From NCBI GenBank assembly GCA_023053685.1, contig JALIGW010000010.1:6454096-6518095 (forward strand): a DNA stretch of 64,000 nucleotides, in the 5' to 3' direction. The position numbers and the translations under genes were made by a program. Positions within the stretch are counted from its first letter, which is position 1; each line of letters starts with the position of its first letter. Of this stretch, positions 20,324 to 31,724 are shown one piece after another. This DNA is from Diadophis punctatus similis (taxonomy: Eukaryota > Chordata > Lepidosauria > Squamata > Dipsadidae). A model generated the notes under the pieces. The model did not search any database, was not told the origin of the DNA, and worked only from the letters and a program-made list of their open reading frames with translations.

Positions 20324-20790
20324 TGTCAGGGTTCCAAGTAACACCCCCAACGAAAGAAAACTCCGAGGCCTGAGTTTCCACAAAGTTCCATTTTACTAGA
20401 GATGTCATATTGGCACATCTGGGAAAACCCAAATCTGAAAGCTTCCGGGTTTTCCCCACCCAAAAGAAAATCCAAGCTCCTTTACCAAGCACCCACATGT
20501 CCATCACATGGTCTAATCAATGCACCATCCCAACTGGAGATGCCTCCTATTCACATCCCTCCAGGTGCAGGGCAGAGTGGCTTTGACTCTCAAAGAAAGG
20601 AATGTTATTATGACTACATATCTCCCCAGCTCCATACAATTCCCCCCTCCCAGTTTCCCACAATCCTAAATGTGGCAGGCATGAAGATCCAATGCCTAAG
20701 ATGGTTTCCAGGCCTGACACATTTGTTTACTAACTATAACATGGTGAATGATCAGTGTATATTGTGCCTTCCAAATAATTATGTCTATAT
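20324..20790 (-). repeat. Second copy of the gypsy-A-like LTR
   Basis: TGTCAGGGTTCC start and about 90% match to 14034-14097 joined to 15291-15670, ending where both copies diverge after AATTATGTCT. A CCTGACA at 20719 mirrors the TGTCAGG start. This uninterrupted copy shows where CR1-2 entered the other one. No target duplication seen. Orientation follows gypsy-A and is tentative. Confidence 0.65.
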
Positions 20791-21942
20791 GGATATGTCT
20801 ACAATATATGTTTGATGGTGAAACTCTTCCTCTGCCCCGTAAACTAGTATGAAAATATTTATCTCACAAAATGCAATGCACAGTATGAGAGTATGATGAA
20901 ACTATATTTAAAAACTTTGTTAGTTTTTAGCTAACTCTAAAATATTAACTTGCAGCTTTTGTTTTTAAGAAGCAGAAAAGGCTAATATGAAAAAGTAAAG
21001 AACAAAAGTTCTACAATCATTTTTTTTTAGTTTTAGAAACTACACAATCAACTTTGAGGAAAATATTTGCAATACTGTGAAGACAAAAACATTTTTAAAA
21101 AATTCTAAACATTTGGAAAATGTGCAAATTTTAAATAGGAACTGAAATTTGAATTTAAAAAGTGATATTTGTGTGACGTTATCACTTTTAACATGACAAA
21201 TATTCATCGTTAGTGAAATAAATGAAGTTTTGGTGAGTTTGATGAATCTGTTTTGATGACATTTCATTTAGCTATTTACTAGAGATAGTATATCAATTAC
21301 AATTCATGTAAGAGTATCAAGCTAATGATAAACCAATGTGAAAGGATATAGATTAGACTATTTCTTCTCTGATAAATGAGAACATCCAATGAATTTGGTT
21401 AAGTGTGTTAAGAGACAAAGTAAACCTGTATACATTTACAATTAAAAGAATTTTTATAAAACTTTTATAAGCTTTAATTTGTTCTTAAGTATAGATACTT
21501 TCAAAGTTAATCATATTACTTGTAATTATATTCTATTTATTTTTTACATTTTGATGGCCAACAAAAGCCTGATTATAAGGACCATTCTAATTTGAAAAGA
21601 GTAGTTTGTCCTTTTTCTATTCCCCATTTGTTTTTTATTTATTTAAAAAAATAAAAAAGGTGGGGGAGATAGATATTCTATCTAGACTTTAGATCTTTAC
21701 AAATGTTAAAATAATAACTACAGATTTGAGGTTAAGGTTTATACATAAAATTGTATTTAGGTGTATTGACTTTCCAAATATGTATTTGAAAGGATAGGTA
21801 TTAGATTTTTTTAATGTTGGAAGTTTAAGAAATTTGAGGGTTCATTCACCAATATGATTATGGTCAAGTGATCATTTAGTATCTTTTTGAGATACTGTAA
21901 TAGAGTATATTAGTAGATTTATAGGAAAATGGTTAAATATTA
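20791..21942. other. AT-rich sequence, nothing recognised
   Basis: About 1.15 kb of AT-rich DNA with no frame above 76 codons, no repeat boundary and no known motif. Host intergenic or intronic sequence is the simplest reading. Confidence 0.7.
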
Positions 21943-22216
21943 AAGATTTAACAGATTAACAGAGTTGGAAGGGATCTTGTAGGTCTTCTAGTCCAACCCC
22001 CCATCCAAGCAGGAGACTCTACATTATTTCTGACAGATGGCAGTCCAGTCTCTTCTTGAAAACCTAGTGATGAAGTTCCCACAACTTCCGAAGGCAAGCT
22101 GTTCCACTGGTTGATTGTTCTCACTGTGAGAAAATTTATCCTTATTTCTAGGTTGAATCTCTCCATAATCATTTCCATCCATTATTCCTTGTCTGGCCTT
22201 CAGGTGCTTTGGAAAA
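21943..22216 (-). mobile_element. CR1-1, 3' terminal segment (host of the 41-kb nest)
   Basis: The 3' end of a CR1 (TTAACAGATTAACAGAG in plus sense) with the end of ORF2 and the 3' UTR. It stops at GCTTTGGAAAA. The uninterrupted CR1-2 at about 14390 reads on from the same words into ATAGCTTGATCCCC, and the matching continuation is found at 41839 (TAGGTTGACCCC). So a 19.6-kb composite (22217-41838) has entered this CR1, and the CR1 continues at 41839-42664, 44467-44484, 60100-60435 and 63073-63215. Confidence 0.88.
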
Positions 22217-22277
22217 GGGACGTTGGTACTCACCTGATACGTCCTTTCTCATAGGGTGGAGCTAGCCTCCAAGAATG
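22217..22277. repeat. DIRS left terminal repeat, outer part
   Basis: Begins GGGACGTTGGTACTCACC and ends at AAGAATG, where an L2 is inserted; the repeat resumes at 34171 (GGTTAAACC). The reverse complement of the first 44 bases is present in the internal complementary region just before position 34478. Confidence 0.85.
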
Positions 22278-22721
22278 CCAAGATACACCCACATAACACC
22301 TATTCTTCGCCAGCTGCATTGGTTGCCCATTAGTCTCCAGATGCAATTTAAGGTGTTGGTTTTAACCTTTAAAGCCCTACATGGTTCAGGGCCAGGTTAC
22401 CTTCGGTACCGCATCCTACTGCATACCTCCCTATGACCGGTTAGGTCCCACAGAGTTGGTCTCCTCCAGGTCCCATCAACCAAGCAATGCCGGTTGGTGG
22501 GACCGCGGGGGAGGGCCTTCTCTGTGGCAGCTCCGTCTCTCTGGAACCAGCTCCCTCCAGAGATCCGGATTACCCCCACCCTACTGGCCTTCCGTAAAGC
22601 CATGAAAACATGGCTCTTCCTGCAGGCGGGGGAAAATTAAGATCAACCCCCCATATTTGAATGATGGTTTGTTTTTTTTAATTTTTAATTTTTGCATTTT
22701 TTAATTATTGGTATCATTTTT

Positions 22722-23059
22722 TGTTAGCGGAGAAATAAATCCTCCTGAGGTCGATGGATCGGGGCTTCCCTTTTGAAAACATACTTACTCAGAAAATAAA
22801 ACCCGAGATTCAAATCTAATTAACAAAATATTTATTTCAGTAGAAAAGTAATAAATAATTCTTATTAGGCTACATTGTATCGGCTAAGGAAAATAAATCA
22901 GTTCTACCTTCGGTAGAGATGGCGATGAGAAAGGAAGGAGGAAACCTCTGGAATGCAGACATGCGTAGTAGAATATATCATACGTCTGCTTGACCATAGA
23001 TACAAGAAACAGTAGAAAAACATAGAGATGCACAACTGGCAATATTTCACATCGTGACA
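22722..23059 (-). repeat. copia-1 3' LTR
   Basis: 338 bp, plus-strand ends TGTTAGCGGAG and CATCGTGACA. Matches the other LTR at every base except an AG/GA exchange near the tip. The tRNA-like stretch is at 22747-22761. Confidence 0.97.
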
Positions 23060-23069
23060 CCCCTTCTTT
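23060..23069 (-). promoter_or_regulatory. Polypurine tract of copia-1
   Basis: AAAGAAGGGG in element sense, touching the LTR TGTCACG; start of plus-strand DNA synthesis. Confidence 0.9.
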
Positions 23070-23092
23070 GTCAGTTGGGCTAATATAATGTG

Positions 23093-26000
23093 TCACTCAA
23101 CACACAGTAAATATCTGAGGTAATCATGCTGAGCAATAGGTAATGGTTTGTTCAGAATGTCAGCTATCTGATATTTTGTTGGCACATATTCTAACTTTAT
23201 GAGACCTTGTCTTACTGACTCTCTAACATTCTTGTAACATATGTCAATGTGTCTGGACCTTGAACCTGTGAAGTGAGTCCTGGAAATGTAAACTACTGAT
23301 TGATTATCTTCCATCACGGTGATCGGTTTTTCGGGCTTCATCCAGATATCTGTAACTAAGGCATCGAACCAGGTTAGAAAGTTGCACGCATCGGACACAC
23401 ATGCATACTCTGCTTCAGTTGATGAGCAGGAAATAAAACTTTGTTTTCTTACGTTCCAGTAAACTGGACATCCATTCAGGAACACTATGTAACCTGATGT
23501 GCTTTTTCTTGACTCCTTATCACTTACCCAATCTGCATCTGTATAACAATACATGTCAGCAAAATCTGTATGTTCTGGTTCTAGCTTCAATTTGAATTGT
23601 TTTGTGTGTATCAAGTATCTCAATAACTTCTTAATACATGACCAGTGAAACTCTGTTGCTTTGCCTACGTGTCTTGAAAGTAAATTAACACTAAGTGCTA
23701 TGTCTGGTCTAGTCCATCCACTAATGTAAAGTAGTGAACCAATTACTGAGCGATAAAGTGTTTGATCCTTGAACTCAGGACTATATGCATCTTTCAAATT
23801 GTGAAAATCAGTTTGCATGGGTGTTTGTGTAGGCGTTGCATCTGTCATGTTGCATTGATGCAAAAGTTGATCTATCTTAGCTTCTTGTGAAAGGCTGAAC
23901 CCCTTCTGTGTCTTTTCAATGTGAACTCCTAAATATTCATTGATGTGTCCTAATGATTTCAATGTGAAGTATTTCTGCAAACCTTTAACAAAATTCTCAC
24001 TCATGCATTTGTTTGGACCAATGTAAACAATGTCATCAACATAAACAAGAACAATTTCATTAATATTTCCATACCTTTTTGTGAACATGCATTCATCAGT
24101 GTCGGACTTAATAAAGCCCATTAAATTTAGTTTGTCTTTTAGACATGTGTACCACATCAGACCTGATTGTTTCAGACCCTAGAGACTTTTGTTTAGGAAC
24201 CAGGTATCCCCTTCTCGGTCCCGGAAGCCGGGAGCGGACCTGACCTGACGTAGATTTCTTCATCTAGATCAGCATGTAGATAAGCTATTTCAACATCAAA
24301 TTGGAAAACTTCAAGTCCAAGGATAGAAGCAGTGGTTAGAGCAATTTTCACACTTTCAGTTCGCACTGTAGGTGAGTAAGTGTTTGTGTAATCTTCAGGA
24401 TAGCTTTGTGCGAAATCCTGTGCGACAAGTCTTGCTTTGTATAATAATTCACCATCTGGCTTTTGTTTGATTCTGTAGACCCATCTTGTGCCAATGACTT
24501 TTTTGTGTGTTGGAGGTGTTGCAGATGTGTATACTTTGAGTTTCTGCAAACTATCCATCTCAACTTGCATGGCTTCATACCATTTTTGTTGTTCATCTTC
24601 AGAAAGATATTTAATTTGTGAAAAGTTCTCCGGTGGGAGTGTAACATTACAGATCAATGGCGATGGTGTGTTTGTTAATTGCATTGTGTATCTCTTTGGT
24701 GGAATACCTTTTGTAGTTCTCTTGGAACGTCTCGGGGCGATTGTCCAGTCATCTTTCTTGTTGTCCACATCTCCATCAGCGTCGCTAGCTTCAGCATCCA
24801 CGGCGTTGTAGGATGGGATATCAGGTGATGAACGTTGGTCATCTGGTTGCACTGTATCAACAATTTCAGTTCTAGGGAAATAAACTCCAGGGTCATTAGA
24901 ATGTATCCTGGACCAATCTGTATCTTCTTCAAAATTAGCTGAATTAGAAATTGTTATCACATTGTGAGAGTCAATGAATCTTCCCCATTTAGAATTGCTA
25001 TCAACACCCATATATCTCAGTCTCTATGCTACTGGGCCACCTTTTCTTCTTTGGGCCAATGGAATATTGACCATGGCATATGAACCAAAAATGTGTAAGT
25101 GTCTAAGATCTGGCTGGCGGCCATATAACATGTAGAAGGGTGTTTGGTCAATGACACTGCTCCATGTGCAATTTACAATGTAATTTGCATACTGAACTGC
25201 TTCGCCCCAAAATGGGTGTTTGAGATTGGCATCTTCTAGGAGGCAGCGCATCATGGTTTGGAGGACCCCCTGTCTCCTTTCTGCGACTCTGTTGTGAGCC
25301 GGAGTAAATGGGGCAGATGTTTGGTGTAGGATACCGTTTCGTCACATCCAATCCTGGAAACGCTGAGACGTGAACTCGGCACCACGATCACTCTGGATTC
25401 TCTGGATTCTCACTCCATGTTGATTGTAAATTTGAACTGCAAAATCTCTAAAGGTCTGAAAGGCTTCAGATTTTTCTTTCATAAGAAAGACATAACCATA
25501 TCTAGAATGATTATCAACAATAGTTAAGAAATACTTTTTACCGCCAATAGTTGGACCATAAGGGCCCACAATATCAGTATGAACCAAATCAAAAATGCGT
25601 GTTGACTTATGTGTAGCATGTTTTGGAACGGCTGCTGCCCTCGATTTTGCCTTTTTGCAAACAGCACAATCTAGATGTACCTTACATCCTTTGAAATTCA
25701 AACCTTGTGTGAAAAATGGCATCTTTTTAAGGACCTCAAAACTGGGATGGCCTAATCTTCTGTGCCATCTATGAATACACCTGTCATGTAAACGAAAACC
25801 TGTAAGTGGGGTTGCAGCATTAACATTAACATGAGGAACCTTAGGTTTGATTACCTGTTGCTTTGTGGCTTTAAGAGCCTTTGGAGTATTCACAGGATCT
25901 CTCTCTGGGGTATCTCTCTCTGGGCCTGTGATATTATCTATTGAGATTTTTATACTTGCCTGAATTTGAGGTTCTACCTTTGGCCTCAAATAGTAGACCT

Positions 26001-26637
26001 GACCAATCACAATTGTGTCAGCAACAATATAACCATCTTTAAAAATATAACTGGCGTTACCTAAATGAAGGACATAAAAATGCAAAACAGCAGATAAATG
26101 ATTCTGACTAAGGAAATTACAATTAGCTGTAGGAATATAATAAACATCAGGTACCAGGGTACCTAACTCTTCAATAAAAACAGTTCCTTTTCCTTCAACT
26201 TTGAAAGGGTGGCCACCAAATGCATACAGTTCACGATATTCTGGTTCAGGCTCATGTAGCTCTTTGAAAAGTTCTTTTCTGTAAGTAATGTGAACAGCCG
26301 CTCCACTATCGAGAGTCCATAAAAGAGAGCGGTCATATTTCTTTGGCTGTGTATCATTGGTGATTGCTAGCATGGTGTATGGAGGTGGGAAATCACTCCT
26401 GGGACCGGGTCGGCGCTGTCCTCTGCCTCTGCTGCCTCTCGGTGCTGTTCCTCTGGGCTGGTACTGGTCCCTATAATCTGTTCCTCTAGGCTGGTACTGG
26501 TCCCTATAATCTTTTCCTCTAGGCTGGTACTGGCGTCTGTAGTTTTTTCCTCTAAGCTGGACAGGAACTTGAATGCGTTGCAATTTAAGACAATCTCTGC
26601 TTGTATGACCCACATGGTCGCAATATTGGCATCTTAG
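23093..26637 (-). pseudogene. pol: copia-1 pol with the end of gag (zinc knuckle to RNase H)
   Basis: In element order: CCHC knuckle CQYCDHVGHTSRDC (about 26635), an R-G-rich repeat (QPRGTDYRDQYQPRGT), aspartic protease WTLDSGAAVHIT, integrase zinc finger (HRWHRRLGHPSFEVL with CAVC), integrase core (HTDIVGPYG and IQSDRGAEFTS), reverse transcriptase (VARLVAQDFAQSYPED-type start, FDVEIAYLHADLDEEIYV, catalytic VLVYVDDIVYIG) and RNase H (CYTDADWVSD, SSTEAEYA, MEDNQSVVYIS), ending 33 bp before the LTR. Breaks: TGA at 25342-25344 and TAG at 25024-25026, both with the same frame continuing, and a frameshift between 24157 and 24240. Order protease-integrase-RT is the copia order. Confidence 0.92.
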
Positions 26638-27314
26638 TGTTGTGACCCAGCACCGCAACCCCCCAGAAACACACACACACAGTCGTTGGGAGGCAAACAA
26701 AAAGGTTCCTTTTACTAATAAAGTTTCTTAGTAAAACTCAGAGGGTTTAGAAGTCCAAAACAACACAAACGGAAAGTCTTCAGGAATAAGGTTCTTTGGG
26801 TTACGTGAGGGTTAAATAGCACACAGACAAAAGTTCAAAGCAAGACTCATTAATTCTTATCTGAACAACTTGGCTGGCTTCCCGGAATAAAGCTGGCAGA
26901 AGCTGGTGATAAGATTCCCAAACAGACGTAGAAACGAAACTCTGGATATGCTGCGGTCAGTGAATTGTTGTTCTCAGCAATGAGCACTAATTACCATGGC
27001 CTAATATAGCCACTGAAGGGCGTGGCCCAATTAGCCCTCACTGCTTCCTCCTATTGGACCGACGCTTACTCAGCCAGTCCTGTCTTCTGGCTGCTCTGCG
27101 TGCTCTGGCATTCAGCATGAGTTCTTCATCTCCTGATGAAGAACTCTGCTGCGCAGGTGCAGAAGGTCCTGGGAGATCGTCCTGCTCTGGCACCGAGTCC
27201 TCATCACCAGCCGTCTCTGGTGCCAGGCACATAGGCTGGTACTGCTGCACCATGAGCGGCTCCGCGTCCTCCGGATCCTCCAGACTCGGCGCCGGACGCG
27301 GCCAAGGCACAACA
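26638..27314 (-). repeat. gypsy-B 3' LTR
   Basis: 677 bp, TGTTGTG...CACAACA. Its U3 part (27314-27038) also encodes the last 92 codons of pol. Confidence 0.97.
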
Positions 27315-30300
27315 CTATCCCTCACCGCAGGGCCCTTCCCCCGGGTCTGTCGGTCCGGATGCGGCCGGGACGGGAATTGAGCGTGGAAGGCCCGGACCAG
27401 ATCCGGAGCATGCACGGCGGTCGCATCCTCCCATGTGAAGTCTTCAGGGCCGTACCCCTTCCACTCAATGAGGTACTGGAACCGGCCCTTCATCCAGCGG
27501 GAATCCCGAATACTGGCAACTTCGTATTCGGGTGGGTCAGCGGGAGTGCGGATCACAGGCTGAGGCGGAGCGGGAGGGCGGAGCGGACAGGCAGGACGTT
27601 CGGGAACAAGGAGGGACCGATGGAAGACGGGGTGGATCCTGAGAGAGCGGGGCAACGTCAACCGGTAGGCCACGGGGTTAATGACCGCTTCCACCGGGAA
27701 CGGACCCAAGAAGCGGTGGTCAAGCTTGCGAGCCGGTCGGTCGGAGGGGAGATGCTTCGTGGACAGCCAGACACGATCCCCGACCGCCAGAGGTGGAGTT
27801 GCTCGCCGGGAGCGGTCCGCGACCCTCTTGTAATCTTCCTTGGCTTTATTCAACGAGCGTTTGACCAGTTGGTGAACGGCCTGGAGCTCGGACAGGAATT
27901 CCTCTGCCACAGGAACAGGAGAGTCTAGGAGCGTGAGCGGGAAGAAATGGGGGTGGTAACCAAAGTTGGCGAGGAACGGAGAGGCGTGCGTGGAGGTGTG
28001 CTGAGAGTTGTTAAAAGCAAACTCGGCCACGGCAAGGTATTCCGCCCAGTTGTCCTGCTGCTGGTTGACAAAACAGCGCAGGTACTGTTCAAGGATGCCG
28101 ATGACTTTTTCAGTGCCCCCGTCAGTCTCCGGATGATGCGCTGACGAGAGGCAGACTTGGACCTCCAGGGCCGCCATCAGACCCTTCCAGAACTGGGCCG
28201 TGAACTGGGCTCCCCGATCAGACACGACCCGATCCGGCAGACCATGCAGGCGGAAAACATGCTGGATAAACATGCGGGCCGTGGCACGAGCTGTCGGCAA
28301 CCCGCGACAGGGGATGAAATGTGCCATTTTGGTCAGCATATCGACCACTACGAACACGGTCGTGAAGCCGGCGGACGGGGGCAAGTCCGTGAGGAAGTCC
28401 ATAGAGACGGCCCCCCAGGGTCTCTCAGGCGTCGGCAAGGGCTGCAGCAGGCCCGGCGGCGCTCCAGGGGCGTACTTGGCCTGGCGACAGCGAACACAAG
28501 ACGTCACATAGGCCTGGACGTCATCACGGAGTCGGGGCCACCAAAAAGTCCGAGCCACCAGGTTCAGAGTCTTGAAAAGGCCGAAGTGGCCAGCCGCAGG
28601 GCTGTCGTGGCACTGCTGCAGGATCAGGCCACGGAGCGGACCGGCAGGAACGTAGAGCAGGTCCCGGAAACGGAGGAGGTCGTCCGAAAACGTCCAAGGG
28701 GACTCAGGCCCTATCTCCTGCCTCCGTTGTGCCGCGTAGGCGTCGTGTCGCTGCGCCTCCCGGATCTGTCTTCGGAGGTCCACGGGATCCTGGGTAGCTG
28801 CAAAGGACTCGACGGGCAGGACCGTCCGGGGTGGCAGCGGTTCCTGGGCTTGGACGTATTCCGGCTTGCGGGACAGCGCGTCCGCCTGCTGATTCCGGCC
28901 ACTCGGGATGTACGTAATGCGAAAATTGAAGCGGGAGAAAAAGAACGACCAGCGTATCTGGCGCTGGTTGAGCTTCCTGGCCGTCTGCAAGAACTCCAGG
29001 TTCTTATGGTCTGTGCGCACCTCCACTTGATGACGAGCCCCCTCGAGGTGGTGCCGCCAGGTCTCGAAAGCCGCCTTGATAGCCAGCAACTCCTTCTCCC
29101 AGATCGTATAATTGCGCTCCGACGAGGTTAATTTCCGGGAATAATAAGCGCAAGGGAAGAGATGGCCGCCATCTTCCCGGGTCTGGAGCAAGACGGCGCC
29201 CACGGCAATGTCGGACGCGTCCGCCTCCACAACAAAAGGGCGGTGAGGGTCTGGGTGCTTGAGGATCGGCTCCTGCATGAAGGCATCCGTGAGGATCTTG
29301 AACGCCTCCTGTTCGGAATCGCCCCACCGGAAAGGGACTTGTTTCTGCAGGAGTTGAGTGAGAGGCGCGGTCAGAGTGGCGAACCCCGGGATGAAGGTCC
29401 TATAATAATTTGCGAACCCCAGGAGTCGCTGAACGTCCTTCACCCGGCGCGGGGGTTGCCAGGTTTTCAGGGCCTCGACCTTGCCCCGGTCCATGGCGAT
29501 GCCTTCTGGCGAAATCCGATGGCCCAGGAAATCCACAGTCGTCTGAAAAAACTGGCATTTCTCTAATTTCGCGTATAGCTGGTGGTCTCTCAACCGCTGC
29601 AGGACTTGACGGATATGTTGGATGTGGCTGCTCCGGGACGTAGAATAAATCATAATATCGTCCAGGTACACGACAACGAACTGGTCCAGCAAATCTCTAA
29701 AGATGTCGTTCATGAAATGCTGGAACACAGCCGGAGCGTTGGTCAAGCCGAACGGCATGACCGTATACTCAAAATGACCGTAGCGGGTTCCGAACGCCGT
29801 CTTCCACTCGTCCCCCTCACGAACACGCACCAAATTGTAAGCGCCACGTAAGTCCAATTTGGTGAAGATGGTCGCCGAGCGGAGGCGTTCCATCAACTCC
29901 GGGATGAGGGGCAACGGGTACCGGTTACACACTGTGATGGCATTCAACTTGCGATAATCGCAGCACAGGCGCAAGTCCCCGGTTTTCTTCTTGACGAAGA
30001 GGACGGGGGCAGACAAGGGCGATGAGGAGGGTCGGATGAAACCCCTGGCCAGGTTTTTATCGATAAAGTCCCGCAGTGCGGCCAGTTCGGGTTCTGACAT
30101 GGAATAGAGGCGGCCCACAGGGAGCGGAGCGTTGGGAATCAGATCCACAGGGCAATCGTAGGGCCGGTGCGGGGGCAACTGGTCCGCCTCCTTTTCGCTA
30201 AACACATCAGCGAAGTCTGCAAACTCAGCTGGGAGTGAAATGTCCGGAGGGTCAGGTACCGCGCCCGCACAAACCTGGCGCGTATGGTCCACACACTGGA

Positions 30301-30754
30301 GACTCGGGAAGGCAATGAAGTTCTGGGACCATACAACCTGAGGGTCGTGGGTGCGCAGCCACGCCAGTCCGAGAACCAAAGGGAAATGGAGTCCCGACAT
30401 CACGTAAAACTGGATGGCCTCCTCGTGCCGTCCAATGCAAAGGCGCACCGGCTGCGTGATGGCCTTAATCGGACCGGACAGCAACACCCGGCCATCGATT
30501 GTTTCCACCCTCATCGGCGGGTCCACGGGGCACAGGGGAACGGCAAGATGCTGGGCAAACGCCTCGTCAATGAAATTGGTGGTTGCCCCGGAGTCCACCA
30601 AAGCGTGTGCGGAGACGCCGCGGTCCCGGTGGTCAATAAAGACCTTGGTGTCCAAGAGCAGATGCCGCGGAGGACCGGGATCCACGTCAGCTGAGCCGGA
30701 GTCCTTCGGTGTGCATGCCCGACCCAGCGTCTCCGCTAGGCCGGGCGCTGGCCG
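27038..30754 (-). CDS. pol: gypsy-B Pol polyprotein (protease-RT-RNase H-integrase-chromodomain)
   Basis: Open frame entered by -1 frameshift from gag at 30754-30760. Seen in order, numbering from 30685: protease LVDSGATTNFID (about 26-38); RT with LDLRGAYNLVRV and the catalytic VVYLDDIMIYS (about 335-345); RNase H with VVEADASDIAVGAVLLQ and VRTDHKNLEFLQ; integrase H-H-C-C finger (HDSPAAGHFG to CVRCRQAK, about 690-735); core with SMDFLTDLPP, VSDRGAQF and HHPETDGGTEK; chromodomain YEVASIRDSRWMKGRFQYLI plus EWKGYGPEDFTWED (about 1085-1125). It then runs 92 codons into the 3' LTR, an acidic Ser/Pro stretch ending in a basic run. All catalytic residues are present. Probably functional if gag were supplied. 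Confidence 0.93.
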   Translation of the reverse strand, partial: RPAPGLAETLGRACTPKDSGSADVDPGPPRHLLLDTKVFIDHRDRGVSAHALVDSGATTNFIDEAFAQHLAVPLCPVDPPMRVETIDGRVLLSGPIKAITQPVRLCIGRHEEAIQFYVMSGLHFPLVLGLAWLRTHDPQVVWSQNFIAFPSLQCVDHTRQVCAGAVPDPPDISLPAEFADFADVFSEKEADQLPPHRPYDCPVDLIPNAPLPVGRLYSMSEPELAALRDFIDKNLARGFIRPSSSPLSAPVLFVKKKTGDLRLCCDYRKLNAITVCNRYPLPLIPELMERLRSATIFTKLDLRGAYNLVRVREGDEWKTAFGTRYGHFEYTVMPFGLTNAPAVFQHFMNDIFRDLLDQFVVVYLDDIMIYSTSRSSHIQHIRQVLQRLRDHQLYAKLEKCQFFQTTVDFLGHRISPEGIAMDRGKVEALKTWQPPRRVKDVQRLLGFANYYRTFIPGFATLTAPLTQLLQKQVPFRWGDSEQEAFKILTDAFMQEPILKHPDPHRPFVVEADASDIAVGAVLLQTREDGGHLFPCAYYSRKLTSSERNYTIWEKELLAIKAAFETWRHHLEGARHQVEVRTDHKNLEFLQTARKLNQRQIRWSFFFSRFNFRITYIPSGRNQQADALSRKPEYVQAQEPLPPRTVLPVESFAATQDPVDLRRQIREAQRHDAYAAQRRQEIGPESPWTFSDDLLRFRDLLYVPAGPLRGLILQQCHDSPAAGHFGLFKTLNLVARTFWWPRLRDDVQAYVTSCVRCRQAKYAPGAPPGLLQPLPTPERPWGAVSMDFLTDLPPSAGFTTVFVVVDMLTKMAHFIPCRGLPTARATARMFIQHVFRLHGLPDRVVSDRGAQFTAQFWKGLMAALEVQVCLSSAHHPETDGGTEKVIGILEQYLRCFVNQQQDNWAEYLAVAEFAFNNSQHTSTHASPFLANFGYHPHFFPLTLLDSPVPVAEEFLSELQAVHQLVKRSLNKAKEDYKRVADRSRRATPPLAVGDRVWLSTKHLPSDRPARKLDHRFLGPFPVEAVINPVAYRLTLPRSLRIHPVFHRSLLVPERPACPLRPPAPPQPVIRTPADPPEYEVASIRDSRWMKGRFQYLIEWKGYGPEDFTWEDATAVHAPDLVRAFHAQFPSRPHPDRQTRGKGPAVRDSVVPWPRPAPSLEDPEDAEPLMVQQYQPMCLAPETAGDEDSVPEQDDLPGPSAPAQQSSSSGDEELMLNARARRAARRQDWLSKRRSNRRKQ
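27315..27328 (-). promoter_or_regulatory. Polypurine tract of gypsy-B
   Basis: GCGGTGAGGGATAG in element sense directly before the 3' LTR. It lies within the pol coding frame. Confidence 0.7.
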
Positions 30755-31691
30755 TTTCCCGACGGCGATGGCTGGGACGGTGGAGCAGGACCAGAAGCGG
30801 TGGGCCCCCGACCCTTCCTAGGGCACGAGCGAGCGAAATGGCCCGGGTCGCCGCAATACAAACACAACCCCCCTGCCCTGCGTCTGTCCTTTTCCGCGCC
30901 GGTCAAGCGGGGCCGAACAGCGCCAAGGTCCATAGGCTTGTCACGGGGAGCCGGGGCCGACGGATGTCCACGGGGAACAGGAGGTGCCTGAGCAGCGCGA
31001 CGTGGAGCCAGAACAGCGGGGACGTCAGGTGGCGCGAGAGGTGCCGGAGCAGCACGGCGTGCGTTCCTCGCTTGCAACCGGGCATCAATTTTCAAGCAGA
31101 GCCGCACCAGTTCTTGGGTGGTTGCAGGAATGTCCACGCGTGCCAGCTCATCCTGGATGCTGTCTGCCAAGCCCTCCTGGAAGGATCCAACAACGCTGCC
31201 TCATTCCAGGCCGAGTCTTGGCTGAGGAGACGGAACTCACTGATGTATTCCCTGAGTGGTTTCCGGCCTTGCCTCAGCTGCCTTAATTGCCTGCACGCTG
31301 TCTGGGCCTTAATTGGATCCGCGAACATCTCCTCCAAATGAGTGCAGAAACGCCCAAAGTCCTGGAGGAGGGGACTGTTCTGGACCAGTAGAGGGGTGGC
31401 CCAACGTGCTGCATTTCCAGACAGCAGGCTAATTACAAACCCCACCTTGTCCCGGTCGTGGGGGAAATCCTCTGGCCTCAGAGACATGAACAACTGGCAC
31501 TGGCCCAGGAACGCCGGGAACATAGCCTCGTCACCATGGAACTTATCCGGCATGGCTATCGGGCAGCGTGTCCGTTGGGCTGGGGCCAACGCAGGAGCAG
31601 CTGCCAACTGATTTTGCTGCCTTGTTAACTGAGCGTTCATGATTGCCAGCTGCTGCCGAAGTTGAGCATTCTCGTCCTGAAGCTGCTCCAT
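30736..31691 (-). pseudogene. gag: gypsy-B Gag, one frameshift
   Basis: ATG at 31691 (MEQLQDENAQLRQQLAIMN, a short coiled coil), then the capsid-like region with CQLFMSLRPEDFPHDRDKVG, FVISLLSGNAARWA and LREYISEFRLLS, the retrotransposon Gag pattern. The frame is lost near 31190; restoring one base in a TTGTT context reconnects to the second frame (31170-30736), which contains the nucleocapsid knuckle CLYCGDPGHFARSC and stops at 30736. Given identical LTRs, this single indel could be a very recent mutation or an assembly error. Confidence 0.88.
30754..30760 (-). promoter_or_regulatory. -1 ribosomal frameshift heptamer GGGAAAC
   Basis: In the gag reading frame the bases are split G GGA AAC, the X XXY YYZ arrangement of a -1 slippery site, 15 nt before the gag stop at 30736-30738. 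A -1 slip here enters exactly the pol frame, which is open from this point to 27038. A downstream GC-rich stretch could supply the stimulatory structure, not modelled here. Confidence 0.75.
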
Positions 31692-31724
31692 GATGCAATC
31701 TGGGCTTGTGTGTGGTCAGTTTGG

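Noticed and set aside
26638..26700. Apparent N-terminus (MFASQRLCVCVSGG) of the copia pol frame; the same words open a frame at 31800.
   Set aside because: These residues come from the gypsy-B LTR; copia coding resumes only at 26637.
28157..29131. A 324-codon plus-strand frame and several others opposite gypsy-B pol, ERV gag and DIRS ORFs.
   Set aside because: Antisense shadows of well-supported retroelement genes in GC-rich sequence; no family motifs.
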